Below are positions 16,770 to 29,646 of a DNA stretch of 64,000 nt, piece after piece. The position numbers were made by a program, and so were the translations under genes. Source of the DNA: Sorangium cellulosum So ce56 (GTDB taxonomy: Bacteria; Myxococcota_A; Polyangia; Polyangiales; Polyangiaceae). The notes beneath the pieces are model-generated. The model made no database searches. It worked only from the letters and a program-made list of their open reading frames with translations, and was not told the DNA's origin. Positions within the stretch are counted from its first letter, which is position 1, and every line of letters begins with the position of its first letter. The stretch spans positions 992,001-1,056,000 of the forward strand of contig NC_010162.1 of assembly GCF_000067165.1 (NCBI RefSeq), read 5' to 3'.

Positions 16770-18470
16770 ATGCGGCAAGGCGCGAGGATAGGTATCCTGC
16801 TCGTCGCGATGGCGGCGTGCGGCGGCGATGGCGATGATGGGGAGTCCACCGCTGGCGCCGGAGGCGCCACGCCGGGCGCGGGCGGCGCCTCCGGCTCCAC
16901 GTCGGGCGCGGGCGCCGCCGGTGGTTCGTCGCCTGGCGCGGGGGGCTCCACGCCGGGCGTCCCGGCCTACGGCCGCTTCGGCCAGCCCACGACCACCTTC
17001 ACGCTGCCGGAGCCGGCCCCGAGGGAGGGGAAGCTCCCCGAGATCGCCTATCCCGATCTCGCCGGGTCGTTCCCGGAGGTCGACTGGAGCGCGCTCGATC
17101 GGCTCTACATTCCTGCTGGCCGCTACCGGAGCATCCTGCTCGGCGGCCTGCCCGAGCGGAGCGCGGAGCGCCCGCTCGTGATCACGAACCTCGGCGGACA
17201 GGTCAAGGTCGGGGGCGACGCCGCCAACCACGTGTTCGTGATCAAGGGCGGAAAGGGCTGGATTTTGACGGGCCGCCACGATCCTGTCTCGAAGACCGGA
17301 GACGAGGGTTTCCGGGGGCACGCCGAGGGCGCGTTCGCCCATGGCCAGGGGACGTACGGCATCTTCATCGACGACGCGTTCAGCAAGGAGGGCCTCTCGG
17401 GGCTGGCCATCGGCGGAGGCGCGTCGGATTTCGAGCTGGATACCCTCGAGGTCGCGCGCGCCGAGTTCGCCGGCATCGTCGCCAAGACCGACGACGACGG
17501 GAAGGCCACGATGCGCAACGTGAAGATCCACGACCTCTACGTGCACGACGTCGGCTCGGAGGGGATCTACTTCGGCAGCACCCAGGCGCAGCCGCAGCAT
17601 GCGTTCGAGCGCCTCAAGGTGTACGATAACCGGTTCCTGCGCACCGGCACCGAGGCGCTGCAGGTCGGGCAGCTCGGCTCGGACTGCGAGATCCACCACA
17701 ACGTCATCGGGCCGGGCGCGGTCCGGTGGCGGTCGGCGTTCGACCATTACCAGGATGGCAACGTGCAGTTCGGCCAGCGCTACGGCAGCTCGAGCTTCCA
17801 CCACAACATCGTGATCGGGACGGGCGATCTCTTCGTCGAGCTGTTCCCGACGCGCGTGGACGGCGATCCGCGCTCGCCGTCGGACACGGTCTCGTTCACG
17901 GACAACTACTTCGCCGACACGTCGCTGAGCGGGGTGTACACGCACGCGGTGGACACCGGCGCCACGATACGCTTCGAGCGCAACGTCTTCCTCGGCTTCC
18001 ACTTCACCTATGGCGAGGTGTACCCCGACGCGGACGAGCCGGTGCAGGTCTTCGCGGTGGGCAGCAACGCGCCGAACCCGCACATCCTGAAGGGCAACCG
18101 GGTGGACGGGCCCTATCCGTTCATCAAGTGGCTCTTCGACAGCGTGCAGGCCGAGGACAATCCGACGGTCGCGGTGGAGCGGGTCCGCTTCCGCGACTTC
18201 ATGGGGGGCGGCCTCGACGAGGACTACCGGCGTCTGGAGTGGTGGACCGACCGCGCGACGCTCAGCCCGGACGAGCGTGCCGTGACGTACCCCAAGGGCG
18301 CCCATGTCCTCCACCAGGGCGCGCTCTACGAGGCGCTCGCGGAGAGCCAGGGCAAGCAGCCCAATCAGCACCCCGACGTGTGGCGCGCGCTGCCCGCTCC
18401 TGCGGACGATGTCCGTTTGAGCGCCGACTCGCCGCACCAGGGGCTCGGCGTCCGCTGGCCGCCGCCTTAA
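16770..18470 (+). CDS. Exported lipoprotein with right-handed beta-helix and chitin-binding-type C-terminus
   Basis: The start at 16770 gives a signal peptide with lipobox MAAC (an upstream in-frame ATG would only add basic residues). A Gly/Ala/Ser linker (about 25-65) leads to a long domain with repeating short strands (residues about 95-430; ANHVFVIKGGKGWILTGRH, RNVKIHDLYVHDVGSEGIYF, CEIHHNVIGPGA), typical of a parallel beta-helix as in polysaccharide lyases and pectate-lyase-like proteins. The C-terminal segment YPKGAHVLHQGALYEALAES with a later WRAL resembles a CBM5/12 chitin-binding module. It is likely a secreted, surface-tethered polysaccharide-binding or -degrading protein. The substrate is unknown. 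Confidence 0.85.
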   Translation: MRQGARIGILLVAMAACGGDGDDGESTAGAGGATPGAGGASGSTSGAGAAGGSSPGAGGSTPGVPAYGRFGQPTTTFTLPEPAPREGKLPEIAYPDLAGSFPEVDWSALDRLYIPAGRYRSILLGGLPERSAERPLVITNLGGQVKVGGDAANHVFVIKGGKGWILTGRHDPVSKTGDEGFRGHAEGAFAHGQGTYGIFIDDAFSKEGLSGLAIGGGASDFELDTLEVARAEFAGIVAKTDDDGKATMRNVKIHDLYVHDVGSEGIYFGSTQAQPQHAFERLKVYDNRFLRTGTEALQVGQLGSDCEIHHNVIGPGAVRWRSAFDHYQDGNVQFGQRYGSSSFHHNIVIGTGDLFVELFPTRVDGDPRSPSDTVSFTDNYFADTSLSGVYTHAVDTGATIRFERNVFLGFHFTYGEVYPDADEPVQVFAVGSNAPNPHILKGNRVDGPYPFIKWLFDSVQAEDNPTVAVERVRFRDFMGGGLDEDYRRLEWWTDRATLSPDERAVTYPKGAHVLHQGALYEALAESQGKQPNQHPDVWRALPAPADDVRLSADSPHQGLGVRWPPP

Positions 18471-18485
18471 AATCCCAACAATCTC

Positions 18486-18507
18486 CCCGTCTCCCCGCCT
18501 CCCTGTT
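18486..18507. repeat. Dispersed C-rich motif copy
   Basis: The motif cgtctccccgcctccctgt also occurs, slightly expanded, at about 39946-39973, and its complement lies at 37817-37833 next to the group II intron. Here it follows the beta-helix gene and precedes the glutathione transferase gene. Confidence 0.55.
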
Positions 18508-18564
18508 CAATTCCTCTTTGCTAAAATATCAACAAATGAGGAGATCGGTCAGGAGCTGTTCTCT

Positions 18565-19167
18565 ATGAAGCTCTTCTACGCTCCCACATCCCCCTTTGCT
18601 CGCAAGGTGCGGGTCGCCGCCCACGAGCTGCAGCTGGGAGACCGGATCGACCTTGTGCTTGTCAATCCCTGGTCGGACGCGGCGCTGCGATCGCTGAACC
18701 CGCTGGCCAAGGTCCCGACGCTGGTCCTGGAGGGCGGGCAGGTGCTCTTCGAGTCGGCGCTCGTCTGCGAATACCTGGATCACCTCGCGGCTGGCGGGCT
18801 GTATCCGGCGCCGGGAGAGGCGCGGTGGAGCGCTCTGCTCCGCCAGGGCATCGCGGACGGTATCAGCGCTGCTGCCGGGCGCCTCTTCGCCGACGAGCAT
18901 CGTCCCTCCGACGAGCGATCGAGCAGCGTCATGCAGCGCCAGGCGGCTGCCATCGAGGCCGGCCTCGACAGGCTGGAGCGCGACGCCGGGACGTTATCGA
19001 CGGAGCTCGCGGACATCGGCGCGATCTCGGTCGCCTGCGCGCTCGGCTACCTCGACTTCCGCTGGCCGGATCGAGCGTGGCGAAGCGGCCGGAGCGGCCT
19101 TTCGCGCTGGTTCGACGTCGTCGGCCAGCGCCCGTCGATGGCCGCCACGCAGCACCGCTCGCTGTGA
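18565..19167 (+). CDS. Glutathione S-transferase family protein
   Basis: The 200-residue protein starts with a thioredoxin-like GST N-domain (MKLFYAPTSPFARKVRVAA; KVPTLVLEGGQVLFESALVCEYLD), where PTSPFARK carries the Ser/Thr-Pro pattern of the active site and VPTL plus ESALV form the glutathione site. A helical C-domain follows (about 90-195). It probably conjugates or reduces small electrophiles with glutathione in the cytoplasm. An AGGAG-type site about ten bases before the ATG supports the start. It is a single gene. Confidence 0.92.
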   Translation: MKLFYAPTSPFARKVRVAAHELQLGDRIDLVLVNPWSDAALRSLNPLAKVPTLVLEGGQVLFESALVCEYLDHLAAGGLYPAPGEARWSALLRQGIADGISAAAGRLFADEHRPSDERSSSVMQRQAAAIEAGLDRLERDAGTLSTELADIGAISVACALGYLDFRWPDRAWRSGRSGLSRWFDVVGQRPSMAATQHRSL

Positions 19168-19378
19168 TCTCCTGACGTGGCGTCCCCAGGCGGCGCTCGC
19201 CGCCCCCGCGGGGTCGACGCTCGTCCTCTCCCGCCCGCATCCCGTCCACATCCCGTCCACGCCCGAGCCCGGCTGTGCGCTCGACGGTGGCGCTAAGCGG
19301 CGGCTATCCCGCGACGTTCCGGTTCGATGCCTGTCGAAACAGATTGACGGCGCCCCGGCGCCGCCTAGATTCACTTTG

Positions 19379-20419
19379 ATGACCATCGAAGCAGATCCCC
19401 CGGCGCGCGATCTGGGCGTCGAGGCGCGCATCGGCGTGCTCAAGGCGCTCGCCGACGCCTCGCGGCTCCAGGTGGTGAACGCCCTGATCGAGCGGCCTCA
19501 CTGCGCCGAGGAGCTGGCCGAGCGGCTGGGGCGCGCGCCTTCCACGGTCTCCTTCCACCTCCGGAAGCTCGACGAGGCCGGGCTGGTGACCAAGCAGAAG
19601 ACCCAGTACTACCTGGTCTATGCGCTGCGCGACGATCTGCTCCGCCTCACGCTGAAGGAGCTCGTCTCGCTGCCCTCCGCCGCCGATGGCGCCGCGCGGC
19701 GGCGCGCGGAGCGAGCCCGGAGCCAGGTGATGCGCGCCTTCTTCCGCGGGGGCGTGCTGGTCCAGATGCCGAAGCAATGGCGCAAGCGGCGCATCGTGCT
19801 CGAGCAGTTCCTGAGCAAGTTCCAGGCGGGCCGGCGCTACCGCGAGCAGGAGGTGAACGAGATCATCCAGACCCTGTATCCCGACCACTGCACGATCCGG
19901 CGCATGCTCGTCGACGAGGGATACATGACGCGCGACGGCCTGCACTACGAGCTGATCGCGGAGCAGACCAGGACACCCGAGGCGAAGGACACGACACCCG
20001 AGGCGGAGAACAAGACGCCCGGGTCAGGGACGAAGAAGGCGAGAGGGAGCACGATGGAAACGCGCAAGGAGATGAAGCGGAAGTACCTCGAGACGCCGAA
20101 GCAGGCGGGCATCTTCCAGGTCAAGAACACGGTGAACGGCAAGGTCTTGCTCGGAAGCAGCACGAACCTCCATGGGCCGCTCAACAAGCACCGTTTCGCG
20201 CTGTCCATCGGCGCGCACCAGAACCAGGCTCTCCAGCGGGACTGGCAGCAGCACGGCGCCGACGCCTTCACGTTCGAGGTGCTCGAGGTCGTGCAGCAGA
20301 AGGACGAGCCCGGGTTCTCCGTGGCGGACGAGCTCACGCTGCTCGAGCAGATCTGGCTGGAGAGGCTCTCGCCCCTCGCGCCGCGAGGCTACAACACGGA
20401 TACGCGGCTCCGCGAGTGA
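19379..20419 (+). CDS. ArsR-type HTH - DUF2087 - GIY-YIG-like fusion protein
   Basis: The 346-residue protein has three parts. Residues about 15-85 form an ArsR winged helix (LKALADASRLQVVNALIERP; APSTVSFHLRKLDEAGLV). Residues about 128-195 match DUF2087 (FLSKFQAGRRYREQEVNEII; YPDHCTIRRMLVDEGYMTR). After a charged linker, residues about 243-342 form a GIY-YIG-like domain (GIFQVKNTVNGKVLLGSS, LQRDWQQHGADAFTFEVLE). The position of the usual catalytic Arg appears to be Pro267 (HGPLNKH), so nuclease activity is doubtful. An in-frame ATG at 20054, preceded by gagagggagc, could produce the GIY-YIG part alone. The ATG at 19379 was chosen over a TTG one codon upstream. Likely a DNA-binding regulator with an attached accessory domain. 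Confidence 0.87.
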   Translation: MTIEADPPARDLGVEARIGVLKALADASRLQVVNALIERPHCAEELAERLGRAPSTVSFHLRKLDEAGLVTKQKTQYYLVYALRDDLLRLTLKELVSLPSAADGAARRRAERARSQVMRAFFRGGVLVQMPKQWRKRRIVLEQFLSKFQAGRRYREQEVNEIIQTLYPDHCTIRRMLVDEGYMTRDGLHYELIAEQTRTPEAKDTTPEAENKTPGSGTKKARGSTMETRKEMKRKYLETPKQAGIFQVKNTVNGKVLLGSSTNLHGPLNKHRFALSIGAHQNQALQRDWQQHGADAFTFEVLEVVQQKDEPGFSVADELTLLEQIWLERLSPLAPRGYNTDTRLRE

Positions 20420-20566
20420 GGCGACGTCGCGGCGCGAGAGGGCGGCGTCCCCGGAGGCCGCCGCGCTCGCCCGAATTGCCGCCGGGGCGGCTCAAGGCCG
20501 GCGGCGCCTGAGCCGCGCGCGTGTCCCGGTGGCAAAAGCCGTGGATTTCATCCACCATGGCGGTGC

Positions 20567-24490
<3,924 letters not shown>

Positions 24491-24596
24491 TCCACGTCGG
24501 AGATCCCCGGCGACGACACGGCGCGACCGCGCCCGGAGCGCTGTGGCGGCGCGCGCCGCGGCGAGACCGAGGCAGCTTCTGAGGGGAGGAGGAACG

Positions 24597-25331
24597 ATGG
24601 ATACGCGACGCATGCGAATTGCGAGGATGGGTGTTCTGGTCGCAGGATTCGTCGCGGCCGCGGGATGCACGCTGGTCTCGGGGGTAGGGACGCTCGAGTT
24701 CAACGGCGAGGCCGCTGGGGGAGCTGGCGGAAGCGGTGACGCCGGTGGCGGCGCTGGCGCGGGAGGCGGCGAGGCGGGCGGCGCCGGAGGCGGCGGAGGC
24801 GAAGCGGGAGGCGGCGAGGCGGGCGGCGCCGGGGGCGGCACGGGCGGCGGCGCAACGGGGGGCGAGGTCGTGGTCCAACAGTGCGTGCCCGGCGAGGGGG
24901 TTGCCGTGGGCGCCCGCGTCTGGGGTGACGCGTGGCTCAACGGGTTCGTCCTTCATTGCGCCGACTTTCAGAGCGACGGTCACACCGGTGACGGGTACGA
25001 TGCCGGCCCCGTGACTGGCAGCATGACGGGCTCGCACGTCTCCAAATTCTGCGACTACCCCAGGAATGTCGTGGCGTTCAGGTATACGTACGACGCGGAG
25101 CATGTGTACCAGGTCCAGTTTGGTTGTTCGACGCCCGAGGTATGGAAATCGCCGACGCCCAGCGTCGAACAATGGCTCGATCCCATCGGCGGGACGACGG
25201 CTGGTCCGCAAGGGTACGGAGCGCAATGCGAGGAGGGCTCCGCCTATAGCTACTTCACGCTCAACGTCAGCGAGGATGGTCAATCCATACGAAGCTTCGA
25301 AGGGCCTCGCTACTGCTTAATCATGCCTTGA
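24597..25331 (+). CDS. Exported lipoprotein with Gly-rich linker
   Basis: An upstream GGGGAGGAGG ribosome-binding site supports the ATG at 24597. The 244-residue product has a signal peptide with lipobox AAAGC, then about 50 residues of Gly/Ala/Glu linker (GGAGGSGDAGGGAG type) and a globular domain of about 140 residues with several cysteines (CVPGEGVAV, LHCADF, KFCDY, FGCSTPE, AQCEEG, YCLIMP), probably disulfide-bonded. No known family is recognised. It likely sits in the outer membrane facing the periplasm or surface. Confidence 0.82.
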   Translation: MDTRRMRIARMGVLVAGFVAAAGCTLVSGVGTLEFNGEAAGGAGGSGDAGGGAGAGGGEAGGAGGGGGEAGGGEAGGAGGGTGGGATGGEVVVQQCVPGEGVAVGARVWGDAWLNGFVLHCADFQSDGHTGDGYDAGPVTGSMTGSHVSKFCDYPRNVVAFRYTYDAEHVYQVQFGCSTPEVWKSPTPSVEQWLDPIGGTTAGPQGYGAQCEEGSAYSYFTLNVSEDGQSIRSFEGPRYCLIMP

Positions 25332-25554
25332 TCCCTCGCGAGGTCGTCTCCGGAGACGCCGCTCCTCGGCGAGAGGGCTCTCCTCTGCGAGTCGGCAGCG
25401 ACCGGGGGACCCCCCCGCCGCGCGAGGCGAGCTCCAGGTCTCCGGGCGCGGTCGAGCGCGGAGAGGTGTTGGTCCGTTATAAAAGAAATGTTGTCCGTTA
25501 TGGTGGACATGGGCGCTGCCCCGTGGTACTGGGCATCCAACGGACGGGACAGCC

Positions 25555-26592
25555 ATGCACTACCGACAGCTGGGTGACAGCGAGCTCCGGGTCTCGGAGC
25601 TCTGCCTTGGGACGATGACGTTCGGCGAGCAGAACACGCTCGAGGACGCCAGAGCGCAGCTCGACTACGCGTTCGACGCTGGCATCAACTTCATCGATGC
25701 GGCCGAGATGTATCCGGTGCCGACCCGCGCCGAGACGCAGGGGCGCACGGAGAGCTACGTGGGCGAGTGGCTGAGCCAGCGGCCGCGGGACAAGGTGATC
25801 GTCGCGACGAAGATCGCGGGGCCGGGCCGCCCGATCCCGTGGGTCCGCGGCGGCTCCCTCGCGATCAACCGCGCCAACGTCCGGCGCGCGGTCGAGGACA
25901 GCCTGCGGCGCCTCAGGACCGACTACATCGATCTCTACCAGATCCACTGGCCCGATCGGTACGTGCCGCAGTTCGGCGCGAGTGCCTACGATCCGGCGAA
26001 CGAGCGCTCGAGCACGCCGATCGCCGAGCAGCTCGCGGCGCTCGCGGAGGTGATCCGCGACGGCAAGGTCCGGTATTTCGGGCTCAGCAACGAGACCGCC
26101 TGGGGGGTGGCGCAGTGGAGCCGCGTCGCGGCGCAGCTCGGGCTCCCCAGGCCGGTGTCGATCCAGAACGCCTACAGCCTCGTCAACCGCACGTTCGACT
26201 CCGCGCTCGCGGAGGCCTCGCGCCGGGAGGACGTGCCGCTGCTCGCCTATAGCCCGCTCGCGTTCGGCCTGCTCACGGGCAAGCACCTGGGCGGGCCGCC
26301 GCCGGGCTCGCGCTTCGCCCGGTTCGAGACCTTCGGCCAGCGCTACAGGAAGCCCAACGTGGACGAGGCGGTGCAGGCCTACGTCAAGCTCGCGCGCGCC
26401 CACGGCCTGAGCCCGGCGTCGCTCGCGCTCGCCTTCGTGCGCAGCCGCTGGTTCGTGGCGAGCACCATCCTCGGGGCGACCACGCTCGAGCAGCTCGAGG
26501 AGAACGTGAAGAGCGCGGGCGTGGTGCTCGCCGCGGAGGTTCTCGGAGAGATCGAGCAGATCCACGCCCGCTACCCGAACCCGGCGCCCTGA
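25555..26592 (+). CDS. NADP(H)-dependent aldo/keto reductase, Tas-like
   Basis: The 345-residue protein is a full-length aldo/keto reductase. The catalytic tetrad is visible: Asp48 (FIDAAEMYP), Tyr53, Lys86 (VIVATKIAG) and His131 (LYQIHWPD). The Tas-type features are MYPVPTRAET after the first helix and the C-terminal TILGATTLEQLEENV cofactor region. It reduces aldehydes or ketones with NADPH in the cytoplasm. The 223-base upstream gap shows a moderately AT-rich stretch at about 25480-25500 that could hold a promoter. It stands alone, 138 bases before the aminotransferase gene on the same strand. Confidence 0.93.
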   Translation: MHYRQLGDSELRVSELCLGTMTFGEQNTLEDARAQLDYAFDAGINFIDAAEMYPVPTRAETQGRTESYVGEWLSQRPRDKVIVATKIAGPGRPIPWVRGGSLAINRANVRRAVEDSLRRLRTDYIDLYQIHWPDRYVPQFGASAYDPANERSSTPIAEQLAALAEVIRDGKVRYFGLSNETAWGVAQWSRVAAQLGLPRPVSIQNAYSLVNRTFDSALAEASRREDVPLLAYSPLAFGLLTGKHLGGPPPGSRFARFETFGQRYRKPNVDEAVQAYVKLARAHGLSPASLALAFVRSRWFVASTILGATTLEQLEENVKSAGVVLAAEVLGEIEQIHARYPNPAP

Positions 26593-26729
26593 TCTCGCCG
26601 GCCCCGGCGGCGCCGCTCGCCCGGGGCGGCGCGGCCCGACCCCCTCTGTTCGCGGGAGCGCGGCGCTCCCGGGCGAGCGATGCTGCGGCGCCGGCGGGCA
26701 GCCGCCGCGCCGGCACGGAGGGGGATCAG

Positions 26730-28031
26730 ATGACGACGAAGCTACCCAGGCGGAGCCTGCTCGCAGGCCTGCTGGTGACGGGCGCCGCGGGCTGTGTGGG
26801 GTCGGGGGCGATGACGGCCGCGAGCGCTCGCCGGAAGGCGCCGGCCGATCCGTGGCAGGGCGTTCGGGACGAGTTCACTCTGTCGCCGGCGTGGATCCAC
26901 ATGACGGCCTTCCTGCTCGCCTCTCACCCGCGGCCGGTCCGCGAGGCGATCGAGCGGCTGCGGCGGGAGCTCGACGAGAACCCGGTGGACGCGCTCCATG
27001 CGCACGAGGATCTGGCGCCGGTGCGGGAGGCGGCCGCGGCGTACATGGGCGCCGCGGCCGAGGAGATCGCGCTCACGGACAGCACCACGATGGGGCTCGC
27101 GTCGCTGTACCTCGGCCTGCCGCTCGAGGCCGGCGACGAGGTGCTCACGACGGAGCACGATCACTATTCCACGCACGAGTCGCTCCGGCTCGCCGCGGAG
27201 CGGACCGGCGCGGTGGTGCGGAAGATCGCGCTCTATGGGAGGAGCAGCGCCGCGACGGCCACGGAGATGGCGGGCGCGATCGAGGCGGCGCTCACCCCGG
27301 CCACGCGGGTCGTGGCGATCACGTGGGTGCACTCGAGCTCGGGCGTGAAGACGCCGGTGCGCGCCATCGCCGAGGTCGTCGCCAGGGCGAACCAGGGCCG
27401 GGCGCCGGCGAAGCGCGTCGTCTGCTGTGTGGACGGCGTGCACGGCTTCGGGGTCGAGGACGCCACGATGGCCGATCTCGGCTGCGACTTCTTCGCCGCG
27501 GGCTGTCACAAATGGATGTTCGGGCCGCGGGGCACCGGCGTGCTCTGGGGCAAGCGGGAGCTCTGGCCGATGCTGCGCCCGAGCATCCCGTCCTTCGGAA
27601 GGGCTGCATACGAAGCCTGGCTCCGACAGCGGCCGCCGCCGCCCACGACCGCGGACATGATGTCTCCCGGAGGGTTCCACTCCTTCGAGCACCGGTGGGC
27701 GCTGCCCGCGGCGTTCGCGTTCCACCGGGGCATCGGCAAGGCCAGGGTCGCGGCCCGGATCCACGCCTTGAACCGGCAGTGCAAGGAAGGGCTCAAGGGG
27801 ATGGGCCACGTCACCCTGCACACGCCGCTCGACGCCGCGCTCTCCGCGGGGATCGTGTGCTTCGAGGTGGCGGGGATGACGCCGGAGGCCGTCGTCGGGA
27901 GGCTCCGCGAGAGGAGGATCATCGCGTCGACGTCGCCGTACGCGACCTCGTATGTCCGCGTCGCGCCGAGCCTGCTCACCTCCGAGGCGGACGTCGAGGT
28001 GGTGCTGCGCGCGATCCGCGCGCTCGCGTGA
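26730..28031 (+). CDS. Exported class V aminotransferase-like PLP enzyme
   Basis: Residues 1-30 look like an export signal with a twin-arginine-like RRSLLAGLL and a lipobox-like GAAGC (Cys22). The rest is a PLP fold type I enzyme related to isopenicillin N epimerase and cysteine desulfurase: DSTTMGL for phosphate binding (117-123), VDGVHGFG with Asp235, and CHKWMFGPRGTG with Lys261 as the Schiff-base lysine. Length (433 aa) fits the family plus a signal. Export of a PLP enzyme folded with its cofactor would suit the Tat route. Substrate unknown. A GGAGGGGG site precedes the ATG. Confidence 0.9.
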   Translation: MTTKLPRRSLLAGLLVTGAAGCVGSGAMTAASARRKAPADPWQGVRDEFTLSPAWIHMTAFLLASHPRPVREAIERLRRELDENPVDALHAHEDLAPVREAAAAYMGAAAEEIALTDSTTMGLASLYLGLPLEAGDEVLTTEHDHYSTHESLRLAAERTGAVVRKIALYGRSSAATATEMAGAIEAALTPATRVVAITWVHSSSGVKTPVRAIAEVVARANQGRAPAKRVVCCVDGVHGFGVEDATMADLGCDFFAAGCHKWMFGPRGTGVLWGKRELWPMLRPSIPSFGRAAYEAWLRQRPPPPTTADMMSPGGFHSFEHRWALPAAFAFHRGIGKARVAARIHALNRQCKEGLKGMGHVTLHTPLDAALSAGIVCFEVAGMTPEAVVGRLRERRIIASTSPYATSYVRVAPSLLTSEADVEVVLRAIRALA

Positions 28032-28085
28032 GGGGCCCGGTCCGGCGAGCCATGGCCGGACCTCTTGTGGGCGGGGCGAGGGCGC

Positions 28086-28562
28086 CTATCGGGCGGCCTC
28101 CTCGATGCGGGCGATGTCGATCTTCTTCATCTGCATCATCGCCTGCATGACCCTTCCCGCCTTGGCCGGCTCCGGGTGCTGGAGGAGCCGGATCAAGGCG
28201 GACGGGACGATCTGCCAGGAAACGCCGAACCTGTCCTTGAGCCACCCGCACTGGCTCTCGGCGCCGCCGCCGGCCGTGAGCTTGCTCCAGAGCTCGTCGA
28301 CCTCCTCCTGGGTCTCGCAGGTGACGACGAGCGAGAACGTCTCGTTGAACTTCTGGTGGGCGCCGTTCAGGGCCATGAGCCGCTGGCCGTTCAGCTCGAA
28401 CTCGGCCATCACGAGCGAGCCCTTGGGCCCTGGACCCGCGTCTCCCGAGCGGAGCTCGGAGAGGATCCGTGAGCCCTTGAAGATGGACAGGTAGTATTGC
28501 ACCGCCTCCTCGGCGTTGTTGCTGAACCAGAGGCACGTCTTGATCTTCTGCGTGGTGGTCAT
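28086..28562 (-). CDS. PhnB-like VOC family protein
   Basis: The 158-residue protein belongs to the PhnB/3-demethylubiquinone methyltransferase-like branch of the vicinal oxygen chelate superfamily: KTCLWFSNNAEEAVQYYLSI, then MAEFELNGQRLMALNG, VTCETQEEVDELWSKL, CGWLKDRFGVSWQIVP and a C-terminal KAGRVMQAMMQMKKIDIA. Typically a small dimeric enzyme or binding protein of undefined substrate. The ATG at 28562 begins the domain; the longer frame upstream is Arg/Pro-rich and unlikely. The 296-base gap to the next gene is C/G-rich and shows no clear signal. Confidence 0.9.
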   Translation of the reverse strand: MTTTQKIKTCLWFSNNAEEAVQYYLSIFKGSRILSELRSGDAGPGPKGSLVMAEFELNGQRLMALNGAHQKFNETFSLVVTCETQEEVDELWSKLTAGGGAESQCGWLKDRFGVSWQIVPSALIRLLQHPEPAKAGRVMQAMMQMKKIDIARIEEAAR

Positions 28563-28858
28563 GATCGGGGCTCCTGGCCGGGGTCGGGCCCGGCGGTGAG
28601 GTGAGGGCGGCGCGGTCACCGCGACCGCGCTTTGCCTGGATGTCGGAGCACGGTGGGCCTGCTCGACATGGGGCCGACGATTTTTTCGACCCGCCGGGGC
28701 GGCCGGGTCCCGGGTCGCCGGGGCGGCCGAGGGGGGCGGGGCGGCAGCCCGCCGGGCGGCCGTCGTGGTCCGCCGGCCGCCGCTCCGGGGCGGCGCCGGG
28801 CGAGGATGAGCTCGCGGGCCGGGTGGAACGTCGTGGCGATCCGTGAGAGAGCACGCGC

Positions 28859-29251
28859 ATGAGACACATCCTCGATGGGTCGATGGGGGTCATCCTGGCC
28901 GCGGGGCTCTGCGGCGCTGGGTGCAGGGCGTCCGCGCACGAGCCTTCCGGCATGAACGCGCCTCCCGGCGCGAACGCGCCTCCGGCGGAAGAGCCCGCCG
29001 CGCCGCCGGCGGCTGCCCCGATGGGCGAGCGGATCGTCGTGGGCAGCGATCCGTGCAAGAGCGACGCAGACTGTGTGCCCGTGTGCGCGTGCCACGCGGC
29101 TGCGTGCATCGCGAAGGCGACCGCGCCGATGTGTGATCGAGGCCTGATGTGCACACAGGAGTGCCGGCCCGGAACGATGGATTGCGGGGGCGGCTGCCTC
29201 TGCCAGGGTGGCCGGTGCGCGGCTCGCCTGATCAACGTGCCACCGCCCTGA
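28859..29251 (+). CDS. Small Cys-rich lipoprotein
   Basis: The 130-residue product has a signal peptide with lipobox GAGC (about residue 22), a Pro/Ala-rich linker (about 30-57), and a C-terminal half with about a dozen cysteines (DPCKSDADCVPVCACHAAAC; TQECRPGTMDCGGGCLCQGG), probably all in disulfides. No known fold is recognised, although the spacing recalls EGF- or trypsin-inhibitor-like modules. It converges on the lipoprotein gene ending at 29647, across a long palindrome. Confidence 0.78.
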   Translation: MRHILDGSMGVILAAGLCGAGCRASAHEPSGMNAPPGANAPPAEEPAAPPAAAPMGERIVVGSDPCKSDADCVPVCACHAAACIAKATAPMCDRGLMCTQECRPGTMDCGGGCLCQGGRCAARLINVPPP

Positions 29252-29365
29252 GCTCCTTTGCGTGTGCTGGCCTGCGGATGAGCGCGTAAAAGCTCTTGGA
29301 GCCCGGCTGAAGGCCCACCAGGCATAGGCGTTAACCAACCTTCGCGCCGCGTTCTCCTACATCCG

Positions 29366-29511
29366 AACGTTTACGTGGACGTTTACGTGGACGTTTACGT
29401 GGTCGTGGACGTCAACGTGGTCGTGGTCGTGGTCGTCAACGATAGGTCGTGAACGACCACGACCACGACCACGTAAACGTTCACGTAAACATTTACGTAA
29501 ACGTCCACGTT
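29366..29511. terminator. Long imperfect palindrome of hexamers between convergent genes
   Basis: The left half is built from acgttt, acgtgg and tcgtgg hexamers, and the right half is the imperfect reverse complement (ccacgaccacgaccacgta...), meeting near 29440-29450. It spans about 146 bases in the 395-base gap between two convergent genes, so a bidirectional terminator or extragenic palindromic element is likely. No other feature is seen in that gap. Confidence 0.7.
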
Positions 29512-29646
29512 GGTGACTGATGGTGGAGGGAGGCGGGCTTCGTGCCCTGAGCGTGACCGAGCGAGCTTGGCTAACGCCTGTGAGGCCCACCAGGACCGTC
29601 GACGTCTGGACTCAGATGTTCGTGGAGCGGGCGCCCAGCGCCGTCC

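Noticed and set aside
16134..18437. A 767-residue minus-strand frame opposite the beta-helix gene
   Set aside because: Composition is Arg/Val/Asp-rich and typical of antisense of a high-GC gene; the plus strand carries a signal peptide and beta-helix repeats.
29357..29590. Minus-strand peptide rich in Val-Asn-Val-His
   Set aside because: It is a translation of the hexamer palindrome and has no start signal or domain.
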